Origin: Streptomyces sp. NRRL F-5630
GTDB taxonomy: Bacteria; Actinomycetota; Actinomycetes; Streptomycetales; Streptomycetaceae
Length of the DNA: 64,000 bases
Reading direction: 5' to 3'
NCBI RefSeq assembly: GCF_000719475.1
Contig: NZ_JOGO01000001.1
Location: 1 to 64,000 of the forward strand
The notes under the pieces are model-generated. The model was not told the DNA's origin and searched no databases. It saw only the letters and a program-made list of their open reading frames with translations. Shown here in pieces: positions 8,968 through 17,829 of the stretch (position 1 is the stretch's first letter; each line of letters begins with the position of its first letter). Made by a program: the position numbers and the translations under genes.

Positions 8968-10262
8968 TGACCGATGCCACCGACGCCCAAGACAGCCCAG
9001 CAGCCACCGCACCGCAGGTCTCCGGGACGGACCCCGGGCCCGCCGAAGGCGCCGCGCATCCGGCACCGGTCCCCCTCCTCGAACCGCGCGAGGGCATTCC
9101 CCCCGTCATCGCGGACCCCGAGAGCCTCGCCTCCGCCGTCGCCGCCTTCGCGAGCGGCAGCGGCCCCGTCGCCGTCGACGCCGAGCGGGCCTCCGGCTAC
9201 CGCTACGGGCAGCGCGCCTACCTCGTACAGCTGCGGCGCGAGGGTGCGGGCACCGCGCTCATCGACCCCGTCGCCTGCCCCGACCTCTCCGGACTCGGCG
9301 CCGCGCTCGCCTCCGCCGAGTGGGACCTGCACGCGGCGACGCAGGACCTGCCGTGCCTGCGCGAGATCGGGATGATCCCGCACTCCCTCTTCGACACGGA
9401 GCTGGCCGGGCGGCTCGCGGGCTTCCCGCGCGTCGGGCTCGGCGCGATGGTCGAGAGCGTCCTCGGCTACACGCTGGAGAAGGGGCACTCGGCCGTCGAC
9501 TGGTCGACCCGGCCGCTGCCCGAGCCCTGGCTGCGGTACGCGGCGCTCGACGTCGAACTCCTCGTGGACCTGCGCGACGCGCTGGAGAAGGAGCTGGAGC
9601 GGCAGGGGAAGCTGGAGTGGGCGCTGGAGGAGTTCGACGCGATCGCCTCCGCGCCGCCGCCCGCCCCGCGCAAGGACCCCTGGCGCCGCACCTCGGGGAT
9701 GCACCGCGTCCGCAGGCGCCGTCAGCTCGCGGTCGTACGGGAACTGTGGACGCTGCGCGACCGCATCGCGCAGCGGCGCGACATCTCGCCCGGCAAGGTC
9801 CTGCCCGACGCCGCGATCGTCGAGGCCGCGCTCGCCGTGCCGGTGAACGCGCACGCGCTCGGCGCGCTCCCCGCCTTCGGGCGGGGCGCCCAGAAGCGGC
9901 AGCTCGACCAGTGGCAGGCCGCGATCGACCGGGCCAGGGAGCTGCCCGAGAGCGAACTGCCGCAGCAGGGCGCCTCGGTCGCCGGGCCCCCGCCGCCGCG
10001 CGCCTGGGCGGACCGCGACCCGGAGGCGGCGGCCCGTCTCTCGGCCGCGCGGGCCGGCGTCAACACGCTCGCGGAGCGCCTGCACCTGCCGCAGGAGAAC
10101 CTGATCACGCCCGACACCGTGCGCCGCGTGTGCTGGGAGCCCCCGGCATCCCCCGACCCGGACGCGGTCGCGGAGGCGCTGCGGGGGTACGGGGCGAGGC
10201 GCTGGCAGATCGAGCACGTGACCCCGGTCCTGACCCGGGCCCTCCAGGCCCACGCGGCCTAG
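8967..10262 (+). CDS. rnd: Ribonuclease D-like 3'-5' exonuclease with HRDC domain
   Basis: 431 aa. The DEDDy exonuclease domain spans residues 60-225: VAVDAERASGYRYG (Asp-x-Glu), LHAATQDLPCLREIG (second Asp motif) and YAALDVELLVDLRDAL (Tyr-x3-Asp). An HRDC nucleic-acid-binding domain follows (about 245-325: LAVVRELWTLRDRIAQRRDISPGKVLPDAAI), then an actinobacterial C-terminal helical extension. The family trims 3' ends of structured RNAs such as tRNA precursors. The upstream gene whiI is closed by a terminator and a short promoter lies between, so rnd is probably expressed independently. A large stem-loop follows its stop codon. Confidence 0.9.
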   Translation: MTDATDAQDSPAATAPQVSGTDPGPAEGAAHPAPVPLLEPREGIPPVIADPESLASAVAAFASGSGPVAVDAERASGYRYGQRAYLVQLRREGAGTALIDPVACPDLSGLGAALASAEWDLHAATQDLPCLREIGMIPHSLFDTELAGRLAGFPRVGLGAMVESVLGYTLEKGHSAVDWSTRPLPEPWLRYAALDVELLVDLRDALEKELERQGKLEWALEEFDAIASAPPPAPRKDPWRRTSGMHRVRRRRQLAVVRELWTLRDRIAQRRDISPGKVLPDAAIVEAALAVPVNAHALGALPAFGRGAQKRQLDQWQAAIDRARELPESELPQQGASVAGPPPPRAWADRDPEAAARLSAARAGVNTLAERLHLPQENLITPDTVRRVCWEPPASPDPDAVAEALRGYGARRWQIEHVTPVLTRALQAHAA

Positions 10263-10318
10263 CCACACCCGAGGCCCGGAGGGCCGAGCAGCGTCGACGG
10301 AGCCGAAGGAAGCGCGAC

Positions 10319-10390
10319 GGTGTCGAGACGCCCGTCGCGCGCAGGTGGGCGAGGAACGAGCCCACCGAGCACGTCGGGTGGCTCGACACC
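10319..10390 (+). ncRNA. 72-nt structured RNA element or compound terminator after rnd
   Basis: Three co-axial stems nest exactly: GGTGTCGAG/CTCGACACC (9 bp), CGCCCG/CGGGTG (6 bp with one G-U), an internal loop, then GGTGGGC/GCCCACC (7 bp) capped by a 9-nt loop. It sits 56 bp after rnd and before the fad promoter. It may be the rnd terminator or a leader/small RNA; the sequence does not decide. Confidence 0.45.
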
Positions 10391-10437
10391 GGCACCGGCG
10401 CTTCCGGAGGCGGAGCCGACGCGAGACAAGAGGGGGG

Positions 10438-10466
10438 TGCCACTTACGGTTACTCACGAGTAGCAT
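10438..10466 (+). promoter_or_regulatory. fadAB promoter with palindromic operator
   Basis: -35-like TGCCAC (10438-10443), a 17-nt spacer, and -10 TAGCAT (10461-10466). The palindrome TACTC-AC-GAGTA (10451-10462) overlaps the -10. Acyl-CoA-responsive TetR-family regulators often bind palindromes of this kind upstream of actinobacterial fad genes; that link is inference. Confidence 0.55.
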
Positions 10467-10535
10467 GACCGGGAGAGCGACACGCCCCGCCGTGCCGCGT
10501 GGCAGTTCCGTCCCGCACCCTGGAGGAGAGCCAAC

Positions 10536-11750
10536 GTGCCTCGTACCATCCGGGACGTCGTCTTCGTCGACGGCGTCCGCACCCCGTTCGGCAAAGCGGG
10601 CCCCAAGGGCATGTACCACGAGACACGCGCCGACGATCTCGTCGTGAAGGCCATCCGGGAGCTGCTGCGCCGCAACCCGGACCTGGACCCGCAGAAGATC
10701 GACGAGGTCGCGATCGCCGCGACGACGCAGCTCGGCGACCAGGGCCTGACGCTGGGCCGCACCGCCGGCATCCTCGCCGGGCTGCCCCAGTCGGTCCCCG
10801 GCTACTCCATCGACCGCATGTGCGCGGGCGCGCTCACGGCGGTCACGACGACCGCCGGTTCGATCGCCTTCGGCGCGTACGACGTGGTGATCGCCGGTGG
10901 CGTCGAGCACATGGGCCGCCACCCGATGGGCGAGGGCGTCGACCCGAACCCGCGCTTCGTCTCCGAGAAGCTCGTCGACGAGTCCGCCCTCTTCATGGGC
11001 ATGACGGCGGAGAACCTGCACGACCGCTTCCCGCACCTGACCAAGGAGCGCGCCGACGAGTACGCCGTGCGCTCGCAGGAGAAGGCGGCGAAGGCGTACG
11101 CGAACGGCAAGATCCAGGCCGACCTGGTGCCGATCTCCATCCGCCGTACCTCGCCCGAAGGCGGGGAGACGGGCTGGGGCCTCGCGACGGCCGACGAGCC
11201 GATGCGGCCGGGCACGACGATCGAGCAGCTCGCGGGCCTGAAGACCCCCTTCCGCCCGCACGGCCGGGTCACCGCCGGGAACGCGGCGGGTCTCAACGAC
11301 GGCGCGACCGCGTCGGTCATCGCCTCCGAGGACTTCGCGCGCGAGAACGGCCTGCCGGTCAAGATGCGCCTCGTCTCGTACGCCTTCGCGGGCGTCGAGC
11401 CGGAGGTCATGGGCTACGGGCCGATCCCCGCGACGGAGAAGGCGCTCGCCAAGGCGGGCCTGTCCATCTCCGACATCGGTCTCTTCGAGATCAACGAGGC
11501 GTTCGCCGTCCAGGTCCTCGCCTTCCTCGACCACTACGGCATCGCCGACGACGACCCGCGCGTCAACCAGTACGGCGGCGCGATCGCCTACGGCCACCCG
11601 CTCGCCTCCTCCGGTGTCCGGCTGATGACCCAGCTGGCGCGGCAGTTCGAGGAGCAGCCCGAGGTGCGGTACGGCATCACCACGATGTGCGTCGGCTTCG
11701 GCATGGGCGCCACCGTGATCTGGGAGAACCCCCACTGGGAGGGCAAGTGA
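10536..11750 (+). CDS. fadA: Acetyl-CoA C-acyltransferase (3-ketoacyl-CoA thiolase) FadA
   Basis: 404 aa thiolase. The acyl-accepting cysteine is in DRMCAGALTAVTT (about residue 92), the catalytic His in AYGHPLASSGVR and the second cysteine in TTMCVGFGMGAT. It cleaves 3-ketoacyl-CoA to acetyl-CoA plus a shortened acyl-CoA, the last step of fatty-acid beta-oxidation. GTG start at 10536, preceded by TGGAGGAGAG. The stop codon overlaps the fadB start (GTGA at 11747-11750), so the two are translationally coupled. Confidence 0.95.
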   Translation: MPRTIRDVVFVDGVRTPFGKAGPKGMYHETRADDLVVKAIRELLRRNPDLDPQKIDEVAIAATTQLGDQGLTLGRTAGILAGLPQSVPGYSIDRMCAGALTAVTTTAGSIAFGAYDVVIAGGVEHMGRHPMGEGVDPNPRFVSEKLVDESALFMGMTAENLHDRFPHLTKERADEYAVRSQEKAAKAYANGKIQADLVPISIRRTSPEGGETGWGLATADEPMRPGTTIEQLAGLKTPFRPHGRVTAGNAAGLNDGATASVIASEDFARENGLPVKMRLVSYAFAGVEPEVMGYGPIPATEKALAKAGLSISDIGLFEINEAFAVQVLAFLDHYGIADDDPRVNQYGGAIAYGHPLASSGVRLMTQLARQFEEQPEVRYGITTMCVGFGMGATVIWENPHWEGK

Positions 11751-13876
11751 GCACCACCACCGAGCTGCTGCGGGAAGCCGCCGCGCTCTTCCCCGACGAG
11801 GTCGTCACGCAGGCGCACGTGCGCCACCTCGACCTCCCCGGCGCGGGCCGCTTCGCGCTCATCACGCTGGACAACGGCCTCGACCACACGAAGCCGACGA
11901 CCTTCGGCCCCGCCTCGCTCGCGAACCTGAGCGCCGCGATCGACCAGGTCGAGCAGGAGGCGGCCGACGGGCGGATCGTCGGGGTCGGCATCACCGGCAA
12001 GCCGTTCATCTTCGCGGTCGGCGCCGACCTCAAGGGCGTCGGGCTGCTCAAGCGCCGCGAGGACGCGCTCGCGATCGGCCACGGCGGGCACGAGGTCTTC
12101 AAGCGCCTCTCCGGCCTCGCGGTGCCCACGTTCGCGTACTACAACGGCGCGGCGATGGGCGGTGGCGTCGAGGTCGGCCTGCACTGCGCGTACCGCACCG
12201 TCTCCGCCGCGCTGCCCGCGTTCTCGCTGCCCGAGGTCTTCCTCGGCCTCGTCCCCGGCTGGGGCGGCTGCACCCTGCTGCCGAACCTGATCGGCGCCGA
12301 GAAGGCCGTCAAGGTCGTCATCGAGAACTCGCTCAACCAGAACCGGCAGCTCAAGGGCAAGCAGGTCTACGAACTCGGCATCGCGGACGCGATCTTCGAG
12401 GGCGCGGACTTCCTGGAGCAGTCGCTGCTGTGGACGGCGGCCGTCCTCAAGGGCGAGATCACCGTCGAGCGTCCCGAGGTGGACCGGGGCGAGGCCTGGG
12501 ACCAGGCCGTCGCCACGGGCCGCTTCCTCGCGGACGGCAAGGTGCACGGCGCCGCCCCGGCCCCGTACCGCGCCCTGGACATCATCGCGGCGGCGAAGGA
12601 CGGCGACCTCCAGGCCGGCTTCGACGCCGAGGACGAGGCGCTCGCGGACCTCATCATGAGCGGTGAGCTGCGCAGCGGCCTGTACGCCTTCGACCTCGTG
12701 CAGCGGCGCGCGAAGCGCCCGGCGGGCGCGCCCGACAAGTCGCTCGCGCGCCCGGTCAACAAGGTCGGCGTCGTCGGCGCCGGGCTCATGGCCTCGCAGC
12801 TCGCGCTCCTGTTCGTGCGCCGCCTCGAAGTGCCGGTCGTGCTGACCGACATCGACCAGGCGCGCGTCGACAAGGGCGTCGGCTACGTGCACGACGAGAT
12901 CGACAAGCTGCTCGCCAAGGGCCGCGTCAACCAGGACAAGGCGAACCGCCTGAAGGGCCTGGTCAGCGGTGTCCTGGACAAGGCCGAGGGCTTCGCGGAC
13001 GCGGACTTCGTGATCGAGGCCGTCTTCGAGGAGATCGGCGTCAAGCAGCAGGTCTTCGCCGAGGTCGAGGCGGTCGTGCCCGAGGGGGCGATCCTCGCGA
13101 CGAACACGTCCTCGCTCTCGGTGAGCGAGATGGCGTCGAAGCTCAAGCACCCCGAGCGGGTCGTCGGCTTCCACTTCTTCAACCCCGTCGCGGTCCTGCC
13201 GCTCCTGGAGATCGTGCGCGGCGAGGCCACGGACGACGCCTCGCTCGCGACGGCCTTCGCCGTGGCGAAGAAGCTGAAGAAGAGCGCGGTGCTCGTCAAG
13301 GACGCCCCGGCGTTCGTCGTGAACCGCATCCTGACCCGCTTCATGGGCGAGATCCAGAACGTCATCGACGAGGGCACCCCGGTCGCCGTCGCCGAGAAGG
13401 CCGTCGAGCCGCTGGGCCTGCCGATGTCGCCGCTCGTGCTCCTGGAGCTCGTCGGCCCGGCGATCGGCCTGCACGTCTCCGAGACGCTGCACGGCGCCTT
13501 CCCCGACCACTTCACGGTCTCGCCGAACCTCAAGGCGGTCGTCGAGGCGGGCAAGCGCGGCTTCTACGTGTACGACTCCGGCACGCCGGAGCTGGACCCC
13601 GAGGTCGCCGCGCTCCTCCAGCAGGGCGACAAGGTCCTGACGGAGGACCAGGTGCGCGACCGCGTGCTCGACGCGGTCGCCGAGGAGGTCTCCCTCATGC
13701 TCGCCGAGGGCGTCGTCGCCGAGGCGCAGGACATCGACCTGTGCCTCATCACGGGCGCGGGCTGGCCCTTCCACCTGGGCGGCATCACCCCGTACCTGGA
13801 CCGCGCGGGCGTCAGCGAGCGGGTCACGGGCAAGCGTTTCCTGGCCCCTGGAGTAGCCTCGGTCCCGGCGGCCTGA
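11747..13876 (+). CDS. fadB: FadB: enoyl-CoA hydratase / 3-hydroxyacyl-CoA dehydrogenase fusion
   Basis: 709 aa. Residues about 20-280 form a crotonase-fold hydratase domain (ALITLDNGLDHTKP ... KPFIFAVGADLKGV ... YYNGAAMGGGVEVGLHC). From about residue 335 comes the Rossmann NAD domain (VGVVGAGLMASQLALLF), then the dehydrogenase core HFFNPVAVLPLLEIVRG with the catalytic His-Glu region, and a duplicated C-terminal helical domain. Together with FadA it oxidises fatty acyl-CoA in the cytosol. GTG start overlapping fadA. A strong hairpin ends the operon. Confidence 0.95.
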   Translation: MSTTTELLREAAALFPDEVVTQAHVRHLDLPGAGRFALITLDNGLDHTKPTTFGPASLANLSAAIDQVEQEAADGRIVGVGITGKPFIFAVGADLKGVGLLKRREDALAIGHGGHEVFKRLSGLAVPTFAYYNGAAMGGGVEVGLHCAYRTVSAALPAFSLPEVFLGLVPGWGGCTLLPNLIGAEKAVKVVIENSLNQNRQLKGKQVYELGIADAIFEGADFLEQSLLWTAAVLKGEITVERPEVDRGEAWDQAVATGRFLADGKVHGAAPAPYRALDIIAAAKDGDLQAGFDAEDEALADLIMSGELRSGLYAFDLVQRRAKRPAGAPDKSLARPVNKVGVVGAGLMASQLALLFVRRLEVPVVLTDIDQARVDKGVGYVHDEIDKLLAKGRVNQDKANRLKGLVSGVLDKAEGFADADFVIEAVFEEIGVKQQVFAEVEAVVPEGAILATNTSSLSVSEMASKLKHPERVVGFHFFNPVAVLPLLEIVRGEATDDASLATAFAVAKKLKKSAVLVKDAPAFVVNRILTRFMGEIQNVIDEGTPVAVAEKAVEPLGLPMSPLVLLELVGPAIGLHVSETLHGAFPDHFTVSPNLKAVVEAGKRGFYVYDSGTPELDPEVAALLQQGDKVLTEDQVRDRVLDAVAEEVSLMLAEGVVAEAQDIDLCLITGAGWPFHLGGITPYLDRAGVSERVTGKRFLAPGVASVPAA

Positions 13877-13900
13877 GCCGGCACGAACAGGCAGGACGAC

Positions 13901-13935
13901 GGCGGGCCGCCCCGGATCTCCCGGGGCGGCCCGCC
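13901..13935 (+). terminator. fadAB terminator
   Basis: Perfect 15-bp GC stem (GGCGGGCCGCCCCGG and its complement) with a 5-nt loop, followed by CTGTTGTG. It lies between the convergent fadB and glycosyltransferase genes and may work in both directions. Confidence 0.9.
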
Positions 13936-13972
13936 CTGTTGTGCTGGTGCCCGTGCGGAACCGGACGGCGGC

Positions 13973-16072
13973 TCAGCGCTCCACGACGTTGAGCGCCATC
14001 CGGCCGGACGAGGAACAGTACGGTCGCACCCGCACCGGCGCGAAGCCGTACACCCCGAGGTGCGGCCCCTCCAGATCGCCCTCCGCGGTGAGGGTGGGGT
14101 GGACGACCACGGACTTCACGTCGGCGAAGTCCTCCAGCATGTGGCACACCGGGCGGGTTTCGGGGTCGGTGCCGTGGAGGAGCACCCCCCACTCCCAGTC
14201 CTCCCAGTCCTCCAGTCGCCGGTCGATCAGCTCGCGCACGGGGAGCACGGCACGCACCACGCGGGGGGAGACGAGCTCGACGGGCACCGTCAGCCGGTCG
14301 GGGTGCGTCCCCCGGCGGTCGAGGACGAAAAGGCTTCCGGGGCCCGGCTCCGGGCCGCTGCCGCACACGCGGGCCGTCACCGTGATGGTCTCGCCCGGCC
14401 CGACCCGGACGCCGGCGCACTCGACGTGCTCCGCGCGGTCGAGCGTGCGCAGCAGCAGCCGGCCGTTGCGATGGGCGTACGGGAGTATCCAGCGCACCCG
14501 TGGCCCGGAGCGACCGCCGACGAGCAACAGCTGCCGCGCGGCGAGGAGTTCGCGGGTGTCACGCACTCCGGCCCGCAAGGGGACAGCGGCCTCGGCGGAG
14601 GTGCCGAGCAGCACGTGCCACGTGCCCTCCCCCGCCCGTTCCACCGTGTCGGGTCCGACGACCGCGCAGTACGTCGTGCTCTCGTGACCGCGGTGCTCGT
14701 ACCGGGTCTCCAGCGGCAGACAGAGACGGCCGCCGTCCTCGTCCTTCGCGGTGGCCCGCAGGAACAGGCGGCGGCGTTCGCGGCCGTCATAGGGCGCCCC
14801 GACACTCAGCCGTACCTCTCCGCCCGGCTCGACGAAGGCCTCGGCCTCCCCGGCCTCGCGCAGCAGGTGCGAGCGTCCGCTGCGGCGACCGGTACCGGTC
14901 GAAGGCGCGCGGTAGCCGCGGGAGGAGGAGGCACGACGGGCGGCGGCCTCCTCGAAGAGCCGCGTGTAGAGGTCGGCCACGTGTTCGGGGTCGTAGCGCT
15001 CGGAGTTGCGCAGCGCGGCGGCGCTCATCTCCTTGCGCAGTACGTCGTCGCCCATGAGGCGGCCGAGCCCGTCCGCGATGGCGTTCACGTCCCCGTTCGC
15101 GACGAGCAGCCCGTCCTCGCCGTGGCGCAGGATCTCGCGCGGGCCCACCGGACAGTCGGTGGAGACGACGGGGAGACCGCACCGCATGGCTTCGACGAGA
15201 GTCATGCCGAAGGACTCGGCCGAGGACGTGACGGCGGCGACGGAGCCCTTGGCCCACTCGGACTCGATGGGGGAATGCCCACCCATGAGCAGGACGCGTT
15301 CGTCGAGCCCCGTCTTCCTGATGAGCCTGCCGAGTTCGGCCTGCTCGTCGCCGGTCCCGTAGATGCGCAGGTGCCATTCGGGGAAGTCGGGGGCAAGCAG
15401 CGCGAAGGCGCGCACGAGCAGGTCGTAGCGCTTGATGTGATGGAGGCGCCCGGCGCTCACCACGACCCGGGCGGTGCCGTCCGAGGGCGCGACGCGGGGG
15501 CGCGGGACGCTGTTGGGGATGGCGACGACCGGGACCCCTGCCACGGGCGTGTGTTCCCGGAAGGAACGGGCGTCGGCTTCCGTGACGGTGCTAATGGCGT
15601 CCAGGCGCGGGTAGACCCTCGCCATCGCGGCCCGGACGGCCGGCGGGATGGCGAGATGGGTCATGTGCTCCTGCGCGACACGCAGCGCCCGGTCGGCGGT
15701 GTGGGCCGCGACGAAGAGGTTGAGGCTCGGCCGGGTGCCGATGACGACATCGGCATCGGTGCCGCTCAGTTCCTCTCTGAGCCGTTCGTCGCTGAAGCGC
15801 GTGTACTGGGAGTAGTACTCCTCCTGCTGCGGGACGACCTCGCTGGGCCCGGAGGCGAGATGCGGGGCCCGGTCGGGGCGGCCGGGCCGGGTGTCGAGGA
15901 GGGAGCGCACGCGCACGGCCGGGGAGATCGTGAACTGGGGGGCCGCGGCGCGCTGGAACACGGAGACGATCTCGACCTCGTGCCGGGCGGAGAGCGCCTC
16001 GGCGAGGTTGATGACAGTGCGGTTGGTGCCGCCGATCCCGTAGATGTTGTTGATCAGGAAGGAGAGCTTCAT
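13973..16072 (-). CDS. GT4-type glycosyltransferase with C-terminal beta-rich extension
   Basis: 699 aa. Residues 1-385 are a GT-B glycosyltransferase: nucleotide-sugar-fold start KLSFLINNIYGIGGTNRTVINLAEAL, then VVVSAGRLHHIKRYDLLVRAF and the C-terminal donor site AESFGMTLVEAMRCGLPVVSTDCPVGPREIL (E-x7-E). After a Ser/Arg linker (about 385-405), some 290 residues form a beta-rich region with repeated short units (GGEVRLSVGAPYDGRERRRLFLRA, GETITVTARVCGSG) and no known catalytic motif. No membrane segment is seen. It is the last gene of the Stealth operon: its ATG overlaps the upstream stop (ATGA). By context it probably builds a wall glycopolymer; donor and acceptor sugars are unknown. Confidence 0.85.
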   Translation of the reverse strand: MKLSFLINNIYGIGGTNRTVINLAEALSARHEVEIVSVFQRAAAPQFTISPAVRVRSLLDTRPGRPDRAPHLASGPSEVVPQQEEYYSQYTRFSDERLREELSGTDADVVIGTRPSLNLFVAAHTADRALRVAQEHMTHLAIPPAVRAAMARVYPRLDAISTVTEADARSFREHTPVAGVPVVAIPNSVPRPRVAPSDGTARVVVSAGRLHHIKRYDLLVRAFALLAPDFPEWHLRIYGTGDEQAELGRLIRKTGLDERVLLMGGHSPIESEWAKGSVAAVTSSAESFGMTLVEAMRCGLPVVSTDCPVGPREILRHGEDGLLVANGDVNAIADGLGRLMGDDVLRKEMSAAALRNSERYDPEHVADLYTRLFEEAAARRASSSRGYRAPSTGTGRRSGRSHLLREAGEAEAFVEPGGEVRLSVGAPYDGRERRRLFLRATAKDEDGGRLCLPLETRYEHRGHESTTYCAVVGPDTVERAGEGTWHVLLGTSAEAAVPLRAGVRDTRELLAARQLLLVGGRSGPRVRWILPYAHRNGRLLLRTLDRAEHVECAGVRVGPGETITVTARVCGSGPEPGPGSLFVLDRRGTHPDRLTVPVELVSPRVVRAVLPVRELIDRRLEDWEDWEWGVLLHGTDPETRPVCHMLEDFADVKSVVVHPTLTAEGDLEGPHLGVYGFAPVRVRPYCSSSGRMALNVVER

Positions 16073-17829
16073 CGAGGCCCGGTCTCCTTGCGCTCGAAGG
16101 GGCTGGGCACGGGGAAGTAGGACTGAAGGAAGGCTTTGACCTGCTGGGTGCGGCGCTCGCCCTCGCCGAAGTCTTCGGTGAGGGTGTCGTTGATGCAGAA
16201 GGCCTGCCGGTCCCGGCGGGCGAGGAGGATGCCGAGCCGCCGGGCGATCTCGGTCCGGGCCAGGTCGAGGTAGGCGAACTCGATGTCGGAGGGCACCGCG
16301 CGGCCCGTGAAGTAGGCGTAGTAGTGGTAGAGCGAGGAGGGGATGGAGATGTCGGCGGGGCTGCGGAAGCGGCTCGCCGCCGTCTTCGCGTGCTCGTGCG
16401 CGAAGGCCTGCTCCAGCTCGTAGAGGACGGAGCGGCGCAGCGCATAGGGCGCGTGCCGCAGCTTCTGCACGATGGTGGACCCGAAACGCTCCCGGATCAG
16501 CCTGCGGTTGTTCTTCCCCGCCGCGTCCACGGGGCGGTCCGCCTCGCCCCAGTCGTGGCTAGGGACCTGCGCCGGGGAGAGGAAGATGCGGGTCATCCCG
16601 TTGGAGAGGAAGAAGGTCTGCGGGAGAACGGGGCGGCCGAGGAACATGTCGTCGTTGAAATAGAGGAAATGCTCGGCGAGGCCGTCGATGTGGTGGAGCT
16701 GGCTCTCGATGGCGTGGGAGTTGAAGGTGGGCAGGAGCCCGGGATCGCTGAAGATCTCGCGGTGGTCGACGACGGTCAGCCAGGGCTGGAAGTCGTCGAG
16801 CCAGGCCGGACGCTGCTGGTCGGTCACGAGGAAGACGCGGCGTATCCAGGGGGCGTTCTGGTGCAGGGAGCGCAGAGAGAACCGCAGTTCGTCGCGGCTG
16901 ATGTAGCGCGCCGCGTTGGCCGCCTCCGCATGGTAGCCGCCCTCGCCGAAGGCGGCGCGGCGCGACTGCCAGGCGGGGTCCTCGCCGTCCACCCAGGTGT
17001 AGACGGCGTCGATGGGGAAGCGGATGTCCTCGGGCAGGGCGCCGAGCGCGATCGGGAGCGTCGGCACGCGCCGCCCCTCGGCGGAGTGCGCGGGCGAGAA
17101 CTGCGTCAGCCGCCGGGCGGGGGCGAGGACGAGGTCCTCGTTCACGGCGACGGCCTCGGTGACGCGGTTGGGGCGCGGTGCGTGGAGCATCCCGTCCTCC
17201 GCCCGCCAGAACTCCAGGTCGCAGCTGTGGGTGAGGCCGAGGACATGGCTTCCGCCGGGGTCGCTCCACAGGACGCCCACGCGCAGCACGCTCGCCTGCC
17301 GCAGGAGACGCTCGGCGTGACCGCTACCGCAGAGCACCGGGCGTCCGCGCAGGGACTCGCCGTCGCAGGCGCCGACGTAGAGCGGCAGGGTGACGGCCAG
17401 TTCGGTGAGCGCCGCCGCGACCTGCTCGCGGGCGTGTTCCGGCACGGCTATGACGCTGCGCAGCTCGGACTTGCCCCGTACGGCGAAGTGGTCGATGCCC
17501 TCGCGTTCCAGGAGACCGGCGATGAGGTCGAGGTTCTCCTCGCGGAGCAGGACGGGGGTCGCGTCCTCGCGGACCATGGCGATGGAGGAGCCGCGCACGG
17601 CCACGGTGCGGGACTCCTCGCCCTCCCGCATCCCCGGCCAGCGGCGTCGCGCCCTCGCCTCGCGCACAGCTCCGGTGAGCGGGGCGAGGAACTGGCTCTG
17701 CCGGAGGATGCCCTTGACTCCCTGCCGGACGCGCGGCGGCACATGACGGGCCACCTGGCCGCGGACGGAGGGGGGTACGAGGGAGCGGTAGGCGGTGACC
17801 GCCGCCCCCGCCTCCGCGTTGCCGCTCAC
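16069..17829 (-). CDS. Stealth-family sugar-1-phosphate transferase (intact catalytic motifs)
   Basis: 586 aa. An N-terminal domain of about 250 residues is shared with the next two genes upstream (LDLIAGLLEREGIDHFAVRG ... DLEFWRAEDGMLHAPRPNRV). The Stealth core follows: CR1 FPIDAVYTWVDGEDPAW (about 272), CR2 YISRDELRFSLRSLHQNAPW through FNSHAIESQLHHIDGL and FLYFNDDMFLGRP (about 366-395), CR3 DAAGKNNRRLIRERFG ... HAPYALRRS, and CR4 INDTLTEDF. Characterised Stealth proteins transfer hexose-1-phosphate, making phosphodiester-linked glycans. GTG start (17829) overlaps the preceding stop; its own stop overlaps the glycosyltransferase start. No signal peptide, so it acts in the cytosol or at the inner membrane face. 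Confidence 0.88.
   Translation of the reverse strand: MSGNAEAGAAVTAYRSLVPPSVRGQVARHVPPRVRQGVKGILRQSQFLAPLTGAVREARARRRWPGMREGEESRTVAVRGSSIAMVREDATPVLLREENLDLIAGLLEREGIDHFAVRGKSELRSVIAVPEHAREQVAAALTELAVTLPLYVGACDGESLRGRPVLCGSGHAERLLRQASVLRVGVLWSDPGGSHVLGLTHSCDLEFWRAEDGMLHAPRPNRVTEAVAVNEDLVLAPARRLTQFSPAHSAEGRRVPTLPIALGALPEDIRFPIDAVYTWVDGEDPAWQSRRAAFGEGGYHAEAANAARYISRDELRFSLRSLHQNAPWIRRVFLVTDQQRPAWLDDFQPWLTVVDHREIFSDPGLLPTFNSHAIESQLHHIDGLAEHFLYFNDDMFLGRPVLPQTFFLSNGMTRIFLSPAQVPSHDWGEADRPVDAAGKNNRRLIRERFGSTIVQKLRHAPYALRRSVLYELEQAFAHEHAKTAASRFRSPADISIPSSLYHYYAYFTGRAVPSDIEFAYLDLARTEIARRLGILLARRDRQAFCINDTLTEDFGEGERRTQQVKAFLQSYFPVPSPFERKETGPR

Noticed and set aside
10319-10390. tRNA or cloverleaf
   Set aside because: Nested co-axial stems rather than three arms; no anticodon/T-loop consensus.
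8094-11735. A very long open frame on the minus strand opposite whiI, rnd and fadA
   Set aside because: It is antisense to three well-recognised genes, its translation is Arg/Gly/Asp-rich with no domain, and it is explained by scarcity of stop codons in GC-rich DNA.
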